Assembly: GCF_029168945.1 (NCBI RefSeq)
Contig: NC_083604.1
Span: 48,541,686-48,605,685 of the forward strand
Length of the DNA stretch: 64,000 nt
Source: Cannabis sativa
Lineage: Eukaryota > Streptophyta > Magnoliopsida > Rosales > Cannabaceae
Direction: 5' to 3'
Position numbers and translations under genes: made by a program. Below the pieces are notes generated by a model. That model made no database searches and was not told where the DNA came from. It was given only the letters and a program-made list of their open reading frames with translations. Below, one piece after another: positions 47,136-58,999 of this stretch; positions within the stretch are counted from its first letter, which is position 1, and the number at the start of each line of letters is the position of its first letter.

Positions 47136-48587
47136 TGATGCGTGTCGTAAGCCACAACAAATTTACTATTTTTTTTTTTTAATTTTAATACTTCCAATTA
47201 TTTTAGTATAATCGTAAGTAAGGGTCGATCCCACGAGGACTATGTTTATTCAATTATTCACAAATTAGTAACAAGAATTAGAAAAAGGGGAGTTTTGAAG
47301 ATTAGAATAAAAATTTCAATAATAAAAATTAAAGAAAAGAACAAATTTTAAGTAAAGAATACGATATGAGAAACTAGTTAAAGGTTATTCGCCACCCTCA
47401 ACAATCATTCCTAATTCCTATTAAAGAATGTAATTTTCAGTTTCCAATCAAACTATTAATCCCGCAGATAACGCTGAAGCAGTCAATTATCCCAATCTCC
47501 CTATTGTATGTAATCAAGGCGAAGCGCTCAATAATTAACTCTTTTACCTAAAGCAGTAAATCCATGAAGCATGCAATTTATTTAACTTAGATAAAGCATT
47601 GAGATTTATGGAGATAGACTAATCTAGGCAACAAATCAATGAAGCATATAATTCATTTAACCTAGGTTCTATTCTTCATCACAAATTGTAATTTGTCACA
47701 AACACTTAGAATCCTAGACTATTAGGTGAATAGTAATCCTAAGATGACAGTAGATTAAAGTAAAACCTAATTTAGTGACGTCTAAACAAGATTAAAACAA
47801 TAATCATAACATTGAACATAGAAGAATAGAAACAATTTGATATAATGGAAACTAAAAATTAACATTCAATAATAAAATTAAAAATTCATGTTTCGGGTTT
47901 TGAAATAACCCTTAACTAAAAGAAAACTACTCAGAACTAGACATTAATAAAAATCATAATATTTAATTTGTAGTTTTTGAATTCCCCCCACTTGTAGTCT
48001 AAGAGGTCTTATTTATAGTAATGGGAGAGTTAGTTGAATCCTATTAGAATTAGGATTCTATTTATAGTGGATAGGTAAATCCTCTTAGAATTAGGATTCT
48101 ATTTATAATAGTATTAGGAAATATCTCGGATAAAGATAATTCATCTTTTAAACAAAAGATAAAAAATCGCAACTCTTCTTGAAAATTTATCTTTATTTTC
48201 GCTATCTTTTTTTTAGAAATTTCCTGCTGCGATGACTGATAGTATTTTGGCCATAACTCTCTCAATATTACTCGGAATTGGACGATTCAAGATGTTCTGG
48301 AAAGCTAAGAACGAGATCTAAAACTTTCATGTTGAGCTCCAAGTCCAATTCTGCCTTTAAGTTTGTCCTAATTTGCAATTAAGTTCCGCCTTGTACAATC
48401 GAGCTCGCCGACTTCCATTATTTTCCACCAAAATATGTTAAAATCCCTCCAAAAGACTTTAAATGGATGAATAGTATTTAAAATAATCTAACAAATTAAA
48501 ATTACACTAATCAATAATTTAAAGAATCAATTTAAGAATATTAATAAATAAATTAATCATATTTATAAGATAAATATGGACTCATCA
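47136..48587 (-). repeat. 3' LTR of the non-autonomous Athila-like element
   Basis: 1452 bases. Differences from the sister LTR include the length of a T-run near 47170, and substitutions around 47750-47790 and 48230-48310. Confidence 0.95.
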
Positions 48588-48602
48588 AATTCCCCCACAC
48601 TT
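48588..48602 (-). other. Polypurine tract of the non-autonomous Athila-like element
   Basis: On the minus strand AAGTGTGGGGGAATT lies directly before the 3' LTR start TGATGAGTCC. Confidence 0.85.
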
Positions 48603-50101
48603 GACTCTTGCTCGTCCTCGAGTAAGTTAATGAATGATACTTAAACAAATCGGTCTTTATGAAAAATAATTTTAGTTTCAAAAATTGTACATCCACTTAT
48701 AAGTCCAAGAAAATCCAAACTCTTCAATCATTAGAATTTCAACTCAAGATAAATTACTTTTCAAACCCAATTTTTGTGTGTGTGTGTGTGCAATCAAATC
48801 ATCATACTACTAACATTCAAATTAATTCATGCATGTCAACAATCAATATTTTTCTCAAAATAAATGTGTATTTCAACGAAAATCCACTCCATAAGCTTAA
48901 TTATCAAACCATTCTCCACTAATGTAATCACACATAATTTAAAGATCAATAGAACTTTAGGGGGTTGTAATGTAAGGCTAGGGTGAAAGGTAGATAAAGA
49001 AGGTTAATTTAGGCTCAAATCACACCATAGCATATACAACATTCTCTCAAATAATTCCTATTTGTATTCCCCAATCACTCTCCTCAACAATTCAATCTTG
49101 TATCTTTTTCTTTCCATAAAACTTACTACTCCCCCACTTAAATTGTTGCAAGTATTCTTTTTTTTTATTATTTTTTTTTTGATGAAATACTTACAACTTG
49201 CAAACATTCATTCTAAGGGAATAATAATTATTTTTTTCTCATCATCGCATATACATAACCATGAGTATTTTCTCATCAACAAAACTCTCACACCTTTACA
49301 AATACATAAAGCATCAATATACTATGGTGTGAAAAAGGATGAATAAGAATTTTTTTTAGGCTCAAAGGTTATTGCATAGGGTTAAAAAAACAAGATGTCA
49401 ACATTTAGGCTCAAATTGGGTAAAACTAGGGATTTAACAAATAGGGTAGGCTTGAAAAGCTCAATCGATCCAAAAAAAAAAAATTACCTATATCATATCT
49501 TAAAATCATGCACAATTTATTAATTTCGCCTCAAATGATTATCAAACAAGTTCTAGAGTAGTTGAGACTTTAAAAGAAAAGTCAAACATGCATTCATCTT
49601 TCCAAACATTAGCAAATATGATAATTCAATTGATGTGCAAAAGTTTTAAAAAAAAATCAAGTTTGAGTTGTAATTAATCATGAGTTAAGCACACAAATCA
49701 TGAGAATCTATCATTTTCCTAGAATTATAACTAGAATTTCATCATCAACAAAATTATTTTCCCTAAGACCATGCATAAGACATCAAAGTAAAAACACATA
49801 TCAAACACGAGCAATCATTGTCAACAGAATTTCATTCAATCCACACTTACTAAAATTAAAGCAAGAAAATAATATAAGCTAAAAAAACGATAAAAATAAA
49901 CAAATAAATAACTAAACAACTAAAAAAAAAATTAGATAGACATGACAGTTAATCTCCCCCCACACTTAATATAAGCATTGTCCTCAAGGCTCAATCAAAT
50001 AAAATCAATGCAAAATAAAAAGAAAAAGGGTAAGAAAAACTCCCGTAAGGTTGCTTTGTTTAACGTCGTTAGCTCGACTGCATGTTGTGCTCATATGATC
50101 T
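48603..50101. other. Non-coding 3' interior of the Athila-like element
   Basis: About 1.5 kb of AT-rich DNA with T- and A-runs and a short GT run (48774-48791). The place normally filled by pol is empty. A second TGTGGGGGGAGATT-like purine tract occurs on the minus strand near 49955-49972. Confidence 0.6.
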
Positions 50102-51439
50102 TCACGTTGGGTCTTCTAACAAAGAAACATTCTTTATGTATTTATGAATGAAATCTAACACATTGAATTTAGGTGTTTCACCATCAAATTCCATTCTAAG
50201 TATCCATGCTTTTGTATCCAACTTCTCACTCGCAGTGAGTAAGAAGGGTCTCCCAAATAGAGTTGATGTAGGATTGGGATCACCCTCATCTTCCATCTCA
50301 ATTATGTAGGAATCACCTGGAATGACAAGTCCATAAGCCTGCACAAAAATATCTTTAACTATCCCTAAAGGATAAGCATTAGTTTGATCTGTCAATTGAA
50401 TAAAAACCTGAGTTTTTCTTGATGGACCAAGATTTAAATAAGCAAAATTAAAATAAGACTTATTATTAATAATTTCTCCTAAATCTATCATGCAATGATC
50501 AAACCTGGTTTTACTAACTATGTATGGAATTGTACTTGTCTCAGGCAACAACTTCCTTTGATGAACAACAACATTCTCATTCTCCCCCACACTTACTTTC
50601 TCACCTCCATGCAACTTTTTCTCATTTGGACACAACTCCTTAAGAATGTTAGCACAATGAGTCTCTTCTTTGATTTCCTCATGACATGGAATTTTTACCT
50701 CAATATTAGGAAGAGTCTCAAGGATCTCCTTAATGGGCTCCTCTTTCTTTGATTTTTTCAATCTACTTGGAAAAGGTGGAGGGGGGACATAAGTTGGTAC
50801 AATTGGTTTGTATGACTTTTTCAGTGATGGTGGACCAACTAAAGTAGGAGATTCAACCTTTGGTGGAGATGACTCTTCAAGGGATGAATTTCTGGCTTCA
50901 TGACTTGGAATCAAATCATTAACGTCTTGGTGTGGTGATTCAAGTTGTATACCACTTTGGACAGTGATGCCACTAACATTCTCTATTGGATCACTCTCTA
51001 CTTGTGAAGGCATAATGTTTGAACATTGAATTTCATATTCACTTGTAGATGTTTCCCTTGACTACGCAGGATTTTCTAACTTTTGTAGAGATTGTTGAAA
51101 GATCTGCATATTTTTCTGAAAGTTTTGCTGACACTGTATCATATTTTGTTTAATCTCCAAAGTAGCAGCCTTCAAAGAGTTGCTCATATCAATAAGAGCA
51201 CGTTCTAGATCTGGTGATAGTACAAGAGGATAGTAAGAAGTTGGTTGAACATATTAATTAATTCCATTGTACGAAGTGCTAGAATAATCTCCCCATTGCT
51301 GATTGTATGTGTAAGTGTCATAGTAGGGATTATATTGATACTCTTGTGGCGAGGTATAATAAGGATCATAGTATTGTGGATTGTACATCGTCATGTTTCT
51401 AAAGGAAGATCTGAAAATTAAAACCACAACTAGAAGCAC
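50102..51439 (-). pseudogene. Gag/protease-like frame of the non-autonomous Athila-like element
   Basis: One minus-strand frame of about 446 codons with two nonsense codons, TAA near 51252 and TAG near 51062. After the first methionines comes a Tyr/Gln/Pro-rich stretch (YNPQYYDPYYTSPQEYQYNP). A probable coiled coil follows (SPDLERALIDMSNSLKAATL, then NMIQCQQNFQKNMQIFQQSL), then an acidic, Pro-rich linker. The protease-like part reads LKELCPNEKKLHGGEKVSVG, TIPYIVSKTRFDHCMIDLGE, YFNFAYLNLGPSRKTQVFIQ, AYPLGIVKDIFVQAYGLVIP, LFGRPFLLTASEKLDTKAWI. This is the Athila/Tat gag-protease pattern (DLGASIN…LADRSxAYPxGVVEDVLV…LGRPFL). The active-site DLG remains but ASIN is replaced by EIINN, so protease activity is doubtful. 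The 303-codon C-terminal segment is open. What the protein does, if made, is unknown. Confidence 0.85.
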
Positions 51440-51623
51440 AAGTTAGTAAAAAAAAATTAAAAAAAATAGAAAAAAAAAATTCTAATAAATTTTTCTTTAA
51501 ATATCTATCTTTTATTTTGATTTTTTTTTTTAAAAAAAAATCTAATAATTTATTCTTCTAATTTTTTTTTAAAAAAATTAAAAATACTAAAAACTAAATA
51601 TGAATAATAAAATAAAATAATAG

Positions 51624-51641
51624 TCCCCGGCAACGGCGCCA
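51624..51641 (-). other. Primer-binding site, tRNA-Asp type
   Basis: On the minus strand the 5' LTR end CGCATCA is followed after a short AATTTT spacer by TGGCGCCGTTGCCGGGGA. Athila-lineage elements use this tRNA-Asp-type site (recollection). It is intact. Confidence 0.85.
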
Positions 51642-51647
51642 AAAATT

Positions 51648-53095
51648 TGATGCGTGTCGTAAGCCACAACAAATTTACTATTTTTTTTAATTCCAATACT
51701 TCCAATTATTTTAGTATAATCGTAAGTAAGGGTCGATCCCACGAGGACTATGTTTATTCAATTATTCACAAATTAGTAACAAGAATTAGAAAAAGGGGAG
51801 TTTTGAAGATTAGAATAAAAATTTCAATAATAAAAATTAAAGAAAAGAACAAATTTTAAGTAAAGAATACGATATGAGAAACTAGTTAAAGGTTATTCGC
51901 CACCCTCAACAATCATTCCTAATTCCTATTAAAGAATGTAATTTTCAGTTTCCAATCAAACTATTAATCCCGCAGATAACGCTGAAGCAGTCAATTATCC
52001 CAATCTCCCTATTGTATGTAATCAAGGCGAAGCGCTCAATAATTAACTCTTTTACCTAAAGCAGTAAATCCATGAAGCATGCAATTTATTTAACTTAGAT
52101 AAAGCATTGAGATTTATGGAGATAGACTAATCTAGGCAACAAATCAATGAAGCATATAATTCATTTAACCTAGGTTCTATTCTTCATCACAAATTGTAAT
52201 TTGTCACAAACACTTAGAATCCTAGACTATTAGGTGAATAGTAATCCTAAGATGACACTAGATTAAAGTAAAACTTAAATTAGCAGCCGTCTAAACAAGA
52301 TTAAAAAAATAATCATAACATTGAACATAGAAGAATAGAAGCAATTTGATATAATGGAAACTAAAAATTAACATTCAATAATAAAATTAAGAATTCATGT
52401 TTCGGGTTTTGAAATAACCCTTAACTAAAAGAAAACTACTCAGAACTAGACATTAATAAAAATCATAATATTTAATTTGTAGTTTTTGAATTCTCCCATT
52501 TGTAGTCTAAGAGGTCTTATTTATAGTAATGGGAGAGTTAGTTGAATCCTATTAGAATTAGGATTCTATTTATAGTGGATAGATAAATCCTCTTAGAATT
52601 AGGATTCTATTTATAATAGTATTAGGAAATATCTCGGATAAAGATAATTCATCTTTTAAACAAAAGATAAAAAATCGTAACTCTTCTTGAAAATTTATCT
52701 TTATTTTCGCTATCTTTTTTTTAGAAATTTTCTGCTGCAACGACTGATAGTATTTTGGCCATAACTCTCTCAATATTACTGGGAATTGGACGATTTAAGA
52801 TGTTCTAGAAAGCTAAGAACGAGATCTAAAACTTTCATGTTGAGCTCCAAGTCCAATTCTGCCTTTAAGTTTGTCTGAATTTGCAATTAAGTTCCGCCTT
52901 GTACAATCGAGCTCGCCGACTTCCATTATTTTCCACCAAAATATGTTAAAATCCCTCCAAAAGACTTTAAATGGATGAATAGTATTTAAAATAACTTAAC
53001 AAATTAAAATCACACTAATCAATAATTTAAAGAATCAATTTAAGAATATTAATAAATAAATTAATCATATTTATAAGATAAATATGGATTCATCA
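51648..53095 (-). repeat. 5' LTR of the non-autonomous Athila-like element
   Basis: 1448 bases, TGATG…CATCA, followed by the ATCAC duplication, after which the copia relic resumes. Confidence 0.95.
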
Positions 53096-53100
53096 ATCAC

Positions 53101-53776
53101 CTTCTACAAATGAGAATTAAAACAAATGGAGTCTATTCCCTACATTTGTCTAGTGAGAAGCCTCATGTACATTATGATATTCACTAGGCTTGATTTATGC
53201 CACAACCTAAGTGTAAATAGCAAATTTATGGGAAGTCTAGGGCAAGAGCATTGGAATACAGCAAAATGGGTTATGAGATACCTCAAAGGAACATCAAACA
53301 TGAGACTCATGTACAAATTAGAGTCACTCAAGCAAGAAATATAGGGCTTTATCGACTCAGATTATGCAAGGGATGTGGATACTCGAAGATCTCAAACAGG
53401 TTACATATTTGCTCTAAAGCAGTGTGCTATAAGCTGGAAAGCCAACTTACAATCTATAGTGGCCCTGTCCACCACTAAAGCAGAATACATTTTTTGTACT
53501 ATAGCAATAAACGAGACAATCTAGCTTAAAGGCTTAAGCAGGGAAATGAACATTGACAAGAGAAGCATCACAGTTACATGTGATAGTCAAAGTGTGATTC
53601 ATCTAAGCAAGAATCAGATGTATCATGAGAGAACAAAGCATATTGATGTTCGGCTACACTTCATTAGAGACATACTTGCAGAAGGAAAAGTGAAACTCGA
53701 GAAGGTAGAATATGAGGACAACCAATCTGATATACTTACAAAGTTAGTGACTATAGCAAAATTCAATAAATTTTGA
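53101..53776 (+). pseudogene. Ty1/copia reverse transcriptase end and RNase H, 3' part
   Basis: Resumes MESIPYICLVRSLMYIMIFT then RLDLCHNLSVNSKFMGSLGQ EHWNTAKWVMRYLKGTSNMR, followed by RNase H: GFIDSDYARDVDTRRSQTGY, ISWKANLQSIVALSTTKAEY, ITVTCDSQSVIHLSKNQMYH, ERTKHIDVRLHFIRDIL, DNQSDILTKLVTIAKFNKF. This is the standard order for the copia pol end. Two stops (near 53343 and 53523) and frame changes break it. It is the other half of the relic at 46050-47135. Confidence 0.9.
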
Positions 53777-53848
53777 GATCAACTTGGAATTTTAGACCTA
53801 GCACAATCACTACCATGAAGTCAACACATAACAACCAAGGTGGAAATA

Positions 53849-54069
53849 TGTGAAGTGGTTGTTAGTTATTATTGATAGTTGACAGTTAATTACTAATTGT
53901 CTAAAGTCTTAAGTTTTGAGTTGACATGTATACTTGTACCAACTAAGGCATCCTAATATATAAAGGACCTTAGTCTATTCTAGTTATATAACTAGGATCA
54001 TTTTTTACGACAAATTTATATATTGTAATACAGAGATTTATTCATTCAATCAATATACACTTTCCTTTC
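53849..54069 (+). repeat. Probable short 3' LTR of the copia relic
   Basis: After the RNase H end, AACCAAGGTGGAAATA looks like the copia polypurine tract, followed by TGTGAAGTGGTTGTTAG. A TATA motif (AATATATAAAGGACC, near 53954-53968) and a terminal CTTTCCTTTCA near 54059-54069 fit a short-LTR copia lineage. The right edge is a guess, and no left LTR was found. Confidence 0.55.
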
Positions 54070-54797
54070 ATACTTTGTTTTTTGTGTGTGATAGTTTTGT
54101 CCAAAAACGGAGGTGTGTATAGCTAGGAATTGATATTGTTTGACATCGATTTATGGTTTTAATGTGATTTAATTTTCTCCTAATTTTTAAGTACTCTATT
54201 TCATTGGTACTTAATTACTTTTAATTGTCTTATTCACCAATTAAATGTTTATGTTTTTGATGCAAAATCTGAGTGTTAATTATGCGTAGTAAAATAGAAA
54301 CATATTTTGATATAGGACGAGAGTAGATATGTTGTTTGGATAGCTTATAAAATTTCTGTGTTTGATGCCTTTTACTTGTTTAGTTTATCACGAGAGTAGA
54401 AAATTTGCATGTAATTGAGATTTATATATCTGAGAAGACTCATGTCAAAAAAAAAATATTTGAGAAGACTATAAATTACTTGAGTAAACATGCTATTGCA
54501 TAGAATTTGGTAATAGAAATTAAATTATGTTAGACCTTAATAGATAGATACAATTAAAATAAAAAATTCTAACTTTTAATCATCGTTAATTTACATATTA
54601 ATTACTTGCTATCTTGTTTGTACTCTTTCTTTATTGTTTTCTAATTTTAATTTTCTAATAAATTCGATATAGCCAAATAAAAGTAAAAGCTTAATTTTAA
54701 AGTACTTAACTACAATCATTGTGGGATCGACCTCATTCTTTGAGATTCTATTACTTGTTAACGATACGTATACTTACGTGTTGAAAATACCACAACA
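54070..54797 (+). repeat. 5' LTR end of a plus-strand Athila-like element
   Basis: Non-coding, ends AATACCACAACA just before a diverged primer-binding site (TTTTTGGGGCCGCTGTCATGG, 54800-54820) that resembles the tRNA-Asp form TGGCGCCGTTGCCGGGGA. The left boundary is not defined. Confidence 0.5.
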
Positions 54798-54940
54798 AAT
54801 TTTTGGGGCCGCTGTCATGGATTGTTAGTTAATATCAATAAAAATTAAATTTTCTTCTAATTTAATTTTTTTTTCTTTTCAATTTTAGTACTAAGTCTGT
54901 TTATTGCAAAATTTTCTCTTTTCTCAGATACAATGAGTTT

Positions 54941-56388
54941 ATGCTACGTCAAGGAGCAACTGTCAGATTACCTATTGACCCCGAGATTAAAAAGACTTGC
55001 AGACAGAAAAGAAGGAGAAAAAGATTAGAAAGAGATGTAATAGGGGTTGAACAAGAAGGAGCTATGGATGACAACACCAACGTCGAAAACAATGATAATA
55101 ATAGAGGTGTTGTAGAAGACCAAGCTAATGGTCACAATCAAAATGATCGTAGCCTGAGGGACTACTTGCTGCCTAACTTGACAGGGACCAGATCCTGTAT
55201 AAGGCCACCTACCGTTGATGCTAACAATTTTGAGATCAAGCCGGTCATACTGTAGATGGTCCAATCCATAATCCAGTTTTGGGGGCTGCCAACAGAAGAC
55301 CGAAACATGTATCTCGCTAACTTTAAAGAGCTTTCTCAGACATTTAAGGTGAATGGAGTTAGTGATGACGCCATCAGACTGAGGTTGTTCCCATTCTCAT
55401 TAAGGGATCAAGCCAAGAGTTGGTTGGTATCTTTGCCACCCAATTCTATCAACACTTTGGAGGAATTGGCACTGAAATTCCTTTCCAAGTTCTTTCCTCC
55501 TACTAAGATTGCCAAGCTGAGCAGTGAAATAAATAACTTCATCCAACAAGATAATGAATCTCTTTATGAAACTTGGGAGAGGTTCAAGGACTTAATCATA
55601 AAGTTCCCTAATCATGGAATTGAAATGTGGATGCAAGTTCACAACTTCCACAATGAATTAGTTGGCCTTACCCGAACAACCATATATGTCACAGCTGGTG
55701 GGGCTTTGATGAGAAAAACTGTGAATGAGGCTTATTAACTACTTGCAGAGATGACCATCAACAACCAAAAATGGTCAACAGAAAGAAGCCAATCAAAAAA
55801 AGTTGCAGGTATGCATTAAGTTGATGCCATAATGAAGTTGACAGCCCAGGTGGAGGCCTTAACTAAGTTGGTGACTGCTTAGGTAAAGGAAGCTCAAGTT
55901 ACTTGTGAGTTATGTGGGGGACCTCACACTTATGACACTTTCCCGGTGGATGTGAACAGTTTGCCAATGGAGAAAACTCAAGACATTAAGACTACCAGAA
56001 CAACAACTATTGTTACAACCAAGGGGGTCGTCGGTAGAATTTTCAAGGGCAATTTCTAAATTAGTAGCAATAAGGGTTTTACCTACAGAGAAATCAGTCT
56101 CAATAGAGCCAACATCAGAATCAACAATAGCAAGGCTCTAGTGGAGGGTCTAATCTTCAGACAGATATGCTACTTCAATTCATGACAGAGATTAAATCTT
56201 CTATTAAGGTCTTGGAAACTCATATGGGGCAGTTAGCTACTCAAAATACTAACAGGAATCAAGGTAACTTGTCTAGCACTACTAAAGCTAATCTAAAAGA
56301 GAACTGTAAGGCAATTACCTTGAGAAGTGGTAAGCACTATGACGGGCCAAGCCATGACAAATCAGAGGATGAAGATCAGGATCAATAA
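54941..56388 (+). pseudogene. Gag of an Athila-like Ty3/gypsy element
   Basis: Starts [20 protein letters not shown] in the expected place after the primer-binding site. The core runs through the first stop (TAG 55253-55255): FWGLPTEDRNMYLANFKELS, FKVNGVSDDAIRLRLFPFSL, RDQAKSWLVSLPPNSINTLE, FLSKFFPPTKIAKLSSEINN, YETWERFKDLIIKFPNHGIE and TAGGALMRKTVNEAY, then TAA at 55736-55738. The same frame continues LLAEMTINNQKW and reaches CELCGGPHTYDTFP, a knuckle whose last Cys is lost. After a frameshift, FMTEIKSSIKVLETHMGQLA TQ and CKAITLRSGKHYDGP are the usual end of this gag. At least four in-frame stops. This protein packages element RNA in the family. Confidence 0.9.
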
Positions 56389-56721
56389 GAACCAGCACCA
56401 ACATAAGAGAAATAAAAGACTACTGAAGGTCTCCAACAAAAAGAAACTTAACCTCCTATTAGCATTGATCATAACATAAAAATTCCCTATCCTCTAAGGT
56501 TGCATAATGAATAACATGATAAGCAGTTCAACAAATTCCTTAAAGTATTTAAAAAGCTTCATATCAACATTCCCTTTGTGGAGGCCTTGGAACAAATGCC
56601 AAGCTAGGTCCAATTCATGAGGATATTCTATCCAAGAAGAGGAAGATGGAAGAATTTGAGATAGTAGCTCTGATAGAGGAGTGTAGTGCAATTCTTCAGA
56701 AGAAGCTCCCTCCTATACTGA

Positions 56722-57095
56722 ATGATCCTGGGAGTTTATACCATACCTTGCACTATTGGGAGGCTTGAGAATATCCATGAATTGTATGATCAGGGGGCTA
56801 GCATCAACCTTATGCCTTTATTAGTATTTAAGAGGCTACAACTCGGAACGGCAAAACCAACAACTGTAACACTATATCTAGTTGATCGTTCCTTAGCCCA
56901 TCCAAGAGTAATCGAAGATGTCCTTGTCAAGGTGGATAAATTCATATTTCCTGCTAATTTTATAGTCCTTGACATGGAAAAAGACAACAATATTCCTATC
57001 ATCTTGGGAAGACCCTTCTTGGCAACATGGAAAGCACTAATTGATGTTCAAAAAGGAGAGTTGAAGCTTAGAGTTCAAGGATATGAGGTAGTACT
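56722..57095 (+). pseudogene. Protease of the Athila-like element, cut by copia copy C
   Basis: Reads IPCTIGRLENIHELYDQGAS INLMPLLVFKRLQLG, SLAHPRVIEDVLVKVDKFIF PANFIVLDME, IPIILGRPFLATWKALIDVQ KGELKLRVQG. The usual catalytic DLG/DTG triad is DQG here, so the active site is altered. The frame is open up to 57095, where the copia-type LTR begins; the rest of pol lies beyond the window, if it exists. Between 56389 and 56721 the frame is broken. Confidence 0.88.
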
Positions 57096-58999
57096 TGTTG
57101 GGTTTTATGCCCTAAATAAAACTCATTTCAATATAATCAGATTTACTTATTAATATAGATCAGAAATAACATTTAATGTTGCATGGTTCACATGATTTAT
57201 TTCATGATTATATGTACATAATGTATAGATTCATCTGAAACCCTTTTCACATACTTGATCCTGTTTATTGTGCCGTCAACACATTGGAAAGTAAACATGA
57301 CTATGTGAATAAAGTTTCCTAGATTTATCAGACACAGGGTTTTACTGATATGATAACCTACAACAAGAGTTTACTTGTATTTGGAGAAATACTATGTTCT
57401 TTCCAGAGCATTGGTTAAAGTAAAGCTCAGGTTGGAAGCATGGAGTATGCATCGGAAGGGACCGATATTGAGCTTTGACTTAGATTTATTAAACTTACCG
57501 TAATATCTATTCAAGTCAATATCGCCTAGTTGATCCTAGATCAAATGATCTTAATCCTGTTATGATTAGGCTCAATCTTGAAAGGCTATTCGTGTTCTTT
57601 GATTTGTTAGTTAAGCCTACTTTTAGGTCAGGGTGATACGTACATTTTGGGAACACGGTAGTGCAATTGAGTGGGAGCGCTAGCATAAACATGGAATCTA
57701 TAGCTTCTATCTGGCGAATAGTAAGCAAAGGATGATCTCCTTCGAGCTTGACCAAACGAAAATAAATGGTGGAGATCTCATTTCACATAAGCTGAAATAT
57801 CATTTATACGGGGTCAACTGTTTTAAGGATAAAATACATAGTAGGGTGTTACAGTAATTTAATCCCTTTACTGTGTAGATCATTCATATAGAGGATAATT
57901 GATTACATTAGGATTATAACAATGGATAACTAATGATGTGTCTATATGGTGGAACATATAGAGCATTCTATATACTGAGAGTGCAATTCTAAGTTCTATG
58001 CGTGGATTCAACGAAGAATTAATAAGTTAGCACTATAGTGAATTTTAGTGCTAAATTCTTGATCTACTTATTGGAAGCTCGGTTATATAGACCCATGGTC
58101 CCCCCACTAGTTGAGATAATATTGCTTGTAAGACTCATGTAATTGGTTTTGATTAATCAATTATAATTCTCAAATTAGACTATGTCTATTTGTGAATTTT
58201 TCACTAAGTAAGGGTGAAATTGTAAAGAAAGAGTTTATAGGGGCATATTTGTTAATTATGATACTTTGTATGGTTCAATTAATAAATATGATAAATGACA
58301 ATATTATTAAATAATTATTTATAGTTATTAAATAGTTAGAATTGGCATTTAAATGGTTGAATTAGGAAATTGGCATTTTTGAGAAAATCAGATACAAAAG
58401 GTGTTAAAATTGCAAAATTGCAAAAAGCAAGGCCCAATCCACTAAGTGTATGGCCGGCCACCTATTGTAGTATTTTAAGTTGATTTTTTCATTATTTTAA
58501 TGCCATATAATTCAAACCTAACCCTAGTAGAATGCTATAAATAGATAGTGAAGGCTTTAGAAAAATAAGACTTTTTCCTGACACTTTCTGAATCAGAAAA
58601 AACTGAGCCTTCTCTCTCCCTATCTTTGGCTGACCCTTCTCTTTCTCCTTCCCTCTTCAATTTCAAAAATCTTAGTGTGAGAGTAGTGCCCACACACAAC
58701 AAGTGATACCTCAATCATAGTGAGGAAGATCGTGAAGAAAGACTTTCAGCAAGAAGGAGTTTCAGCATCAAAGATTCAGAGAAAGAGATCCAGGTTCAGA
58801 TATTGATAATGCTCTGCTACAGAAAGGAATCAAGGGCTAGATATCTGAACGGAAGGAGTCATTATATTCCGCTGCACCCAATGTAAGGTTTCCTAAACTT
58901 TATATGTGTTTATTTCATCGTTTTAGAAAGTTCATATTTAGGGTGTTAATCAACATACTTGTGAGTAGATCTAAGATCCTGGTAAAATAATTTCCAACA
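57096..58999 (+). repeat. 5' LTR of copia-type copy C
   Basis: 1904 bases, TGTTGGGTTTTATGCCC … TTTCCAACA, with TATAAATAG at 58536-58544. More diverged from the two LTRs of copy A than those are from each other. Confidence 0.93.

Larger units (their letters stand above)
47136..53095 (-). mobile_element. Non-autonomous Athila-like Ty3/gypsy element, complete ends
   Basis: 5960 bases in minus orientation. Target duplication ATCAC at 47131-47135 and 53096-53100. LTRs 51648-53095 (5') and 47136-48587 (3') have perfect TGATG…CATCA ends and, by hand, about two dozen differences over 1.45 kb. Primer-binding site at 51624-51641 and polypurine tract at 48588-48602. The only coding capacity is a gag/protease-like frame (51439-50102). 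No RT, RNase H or integrase is present anywhere in its 3.06 kb interior, so it must have moved with proteins from another element. It interrupted a copia pol relic (46050-47135 and 53101-53776). Confidence 0.94.

Noticed and set aside
48570..48590. CTGATGAGTCC-like string at the Athila-like LTR start, recalling retrozyme hammerheads
   Set aside because: No GGACGAAA partner follows within a plausible distance; the TGATG is simply the LTR terminus.
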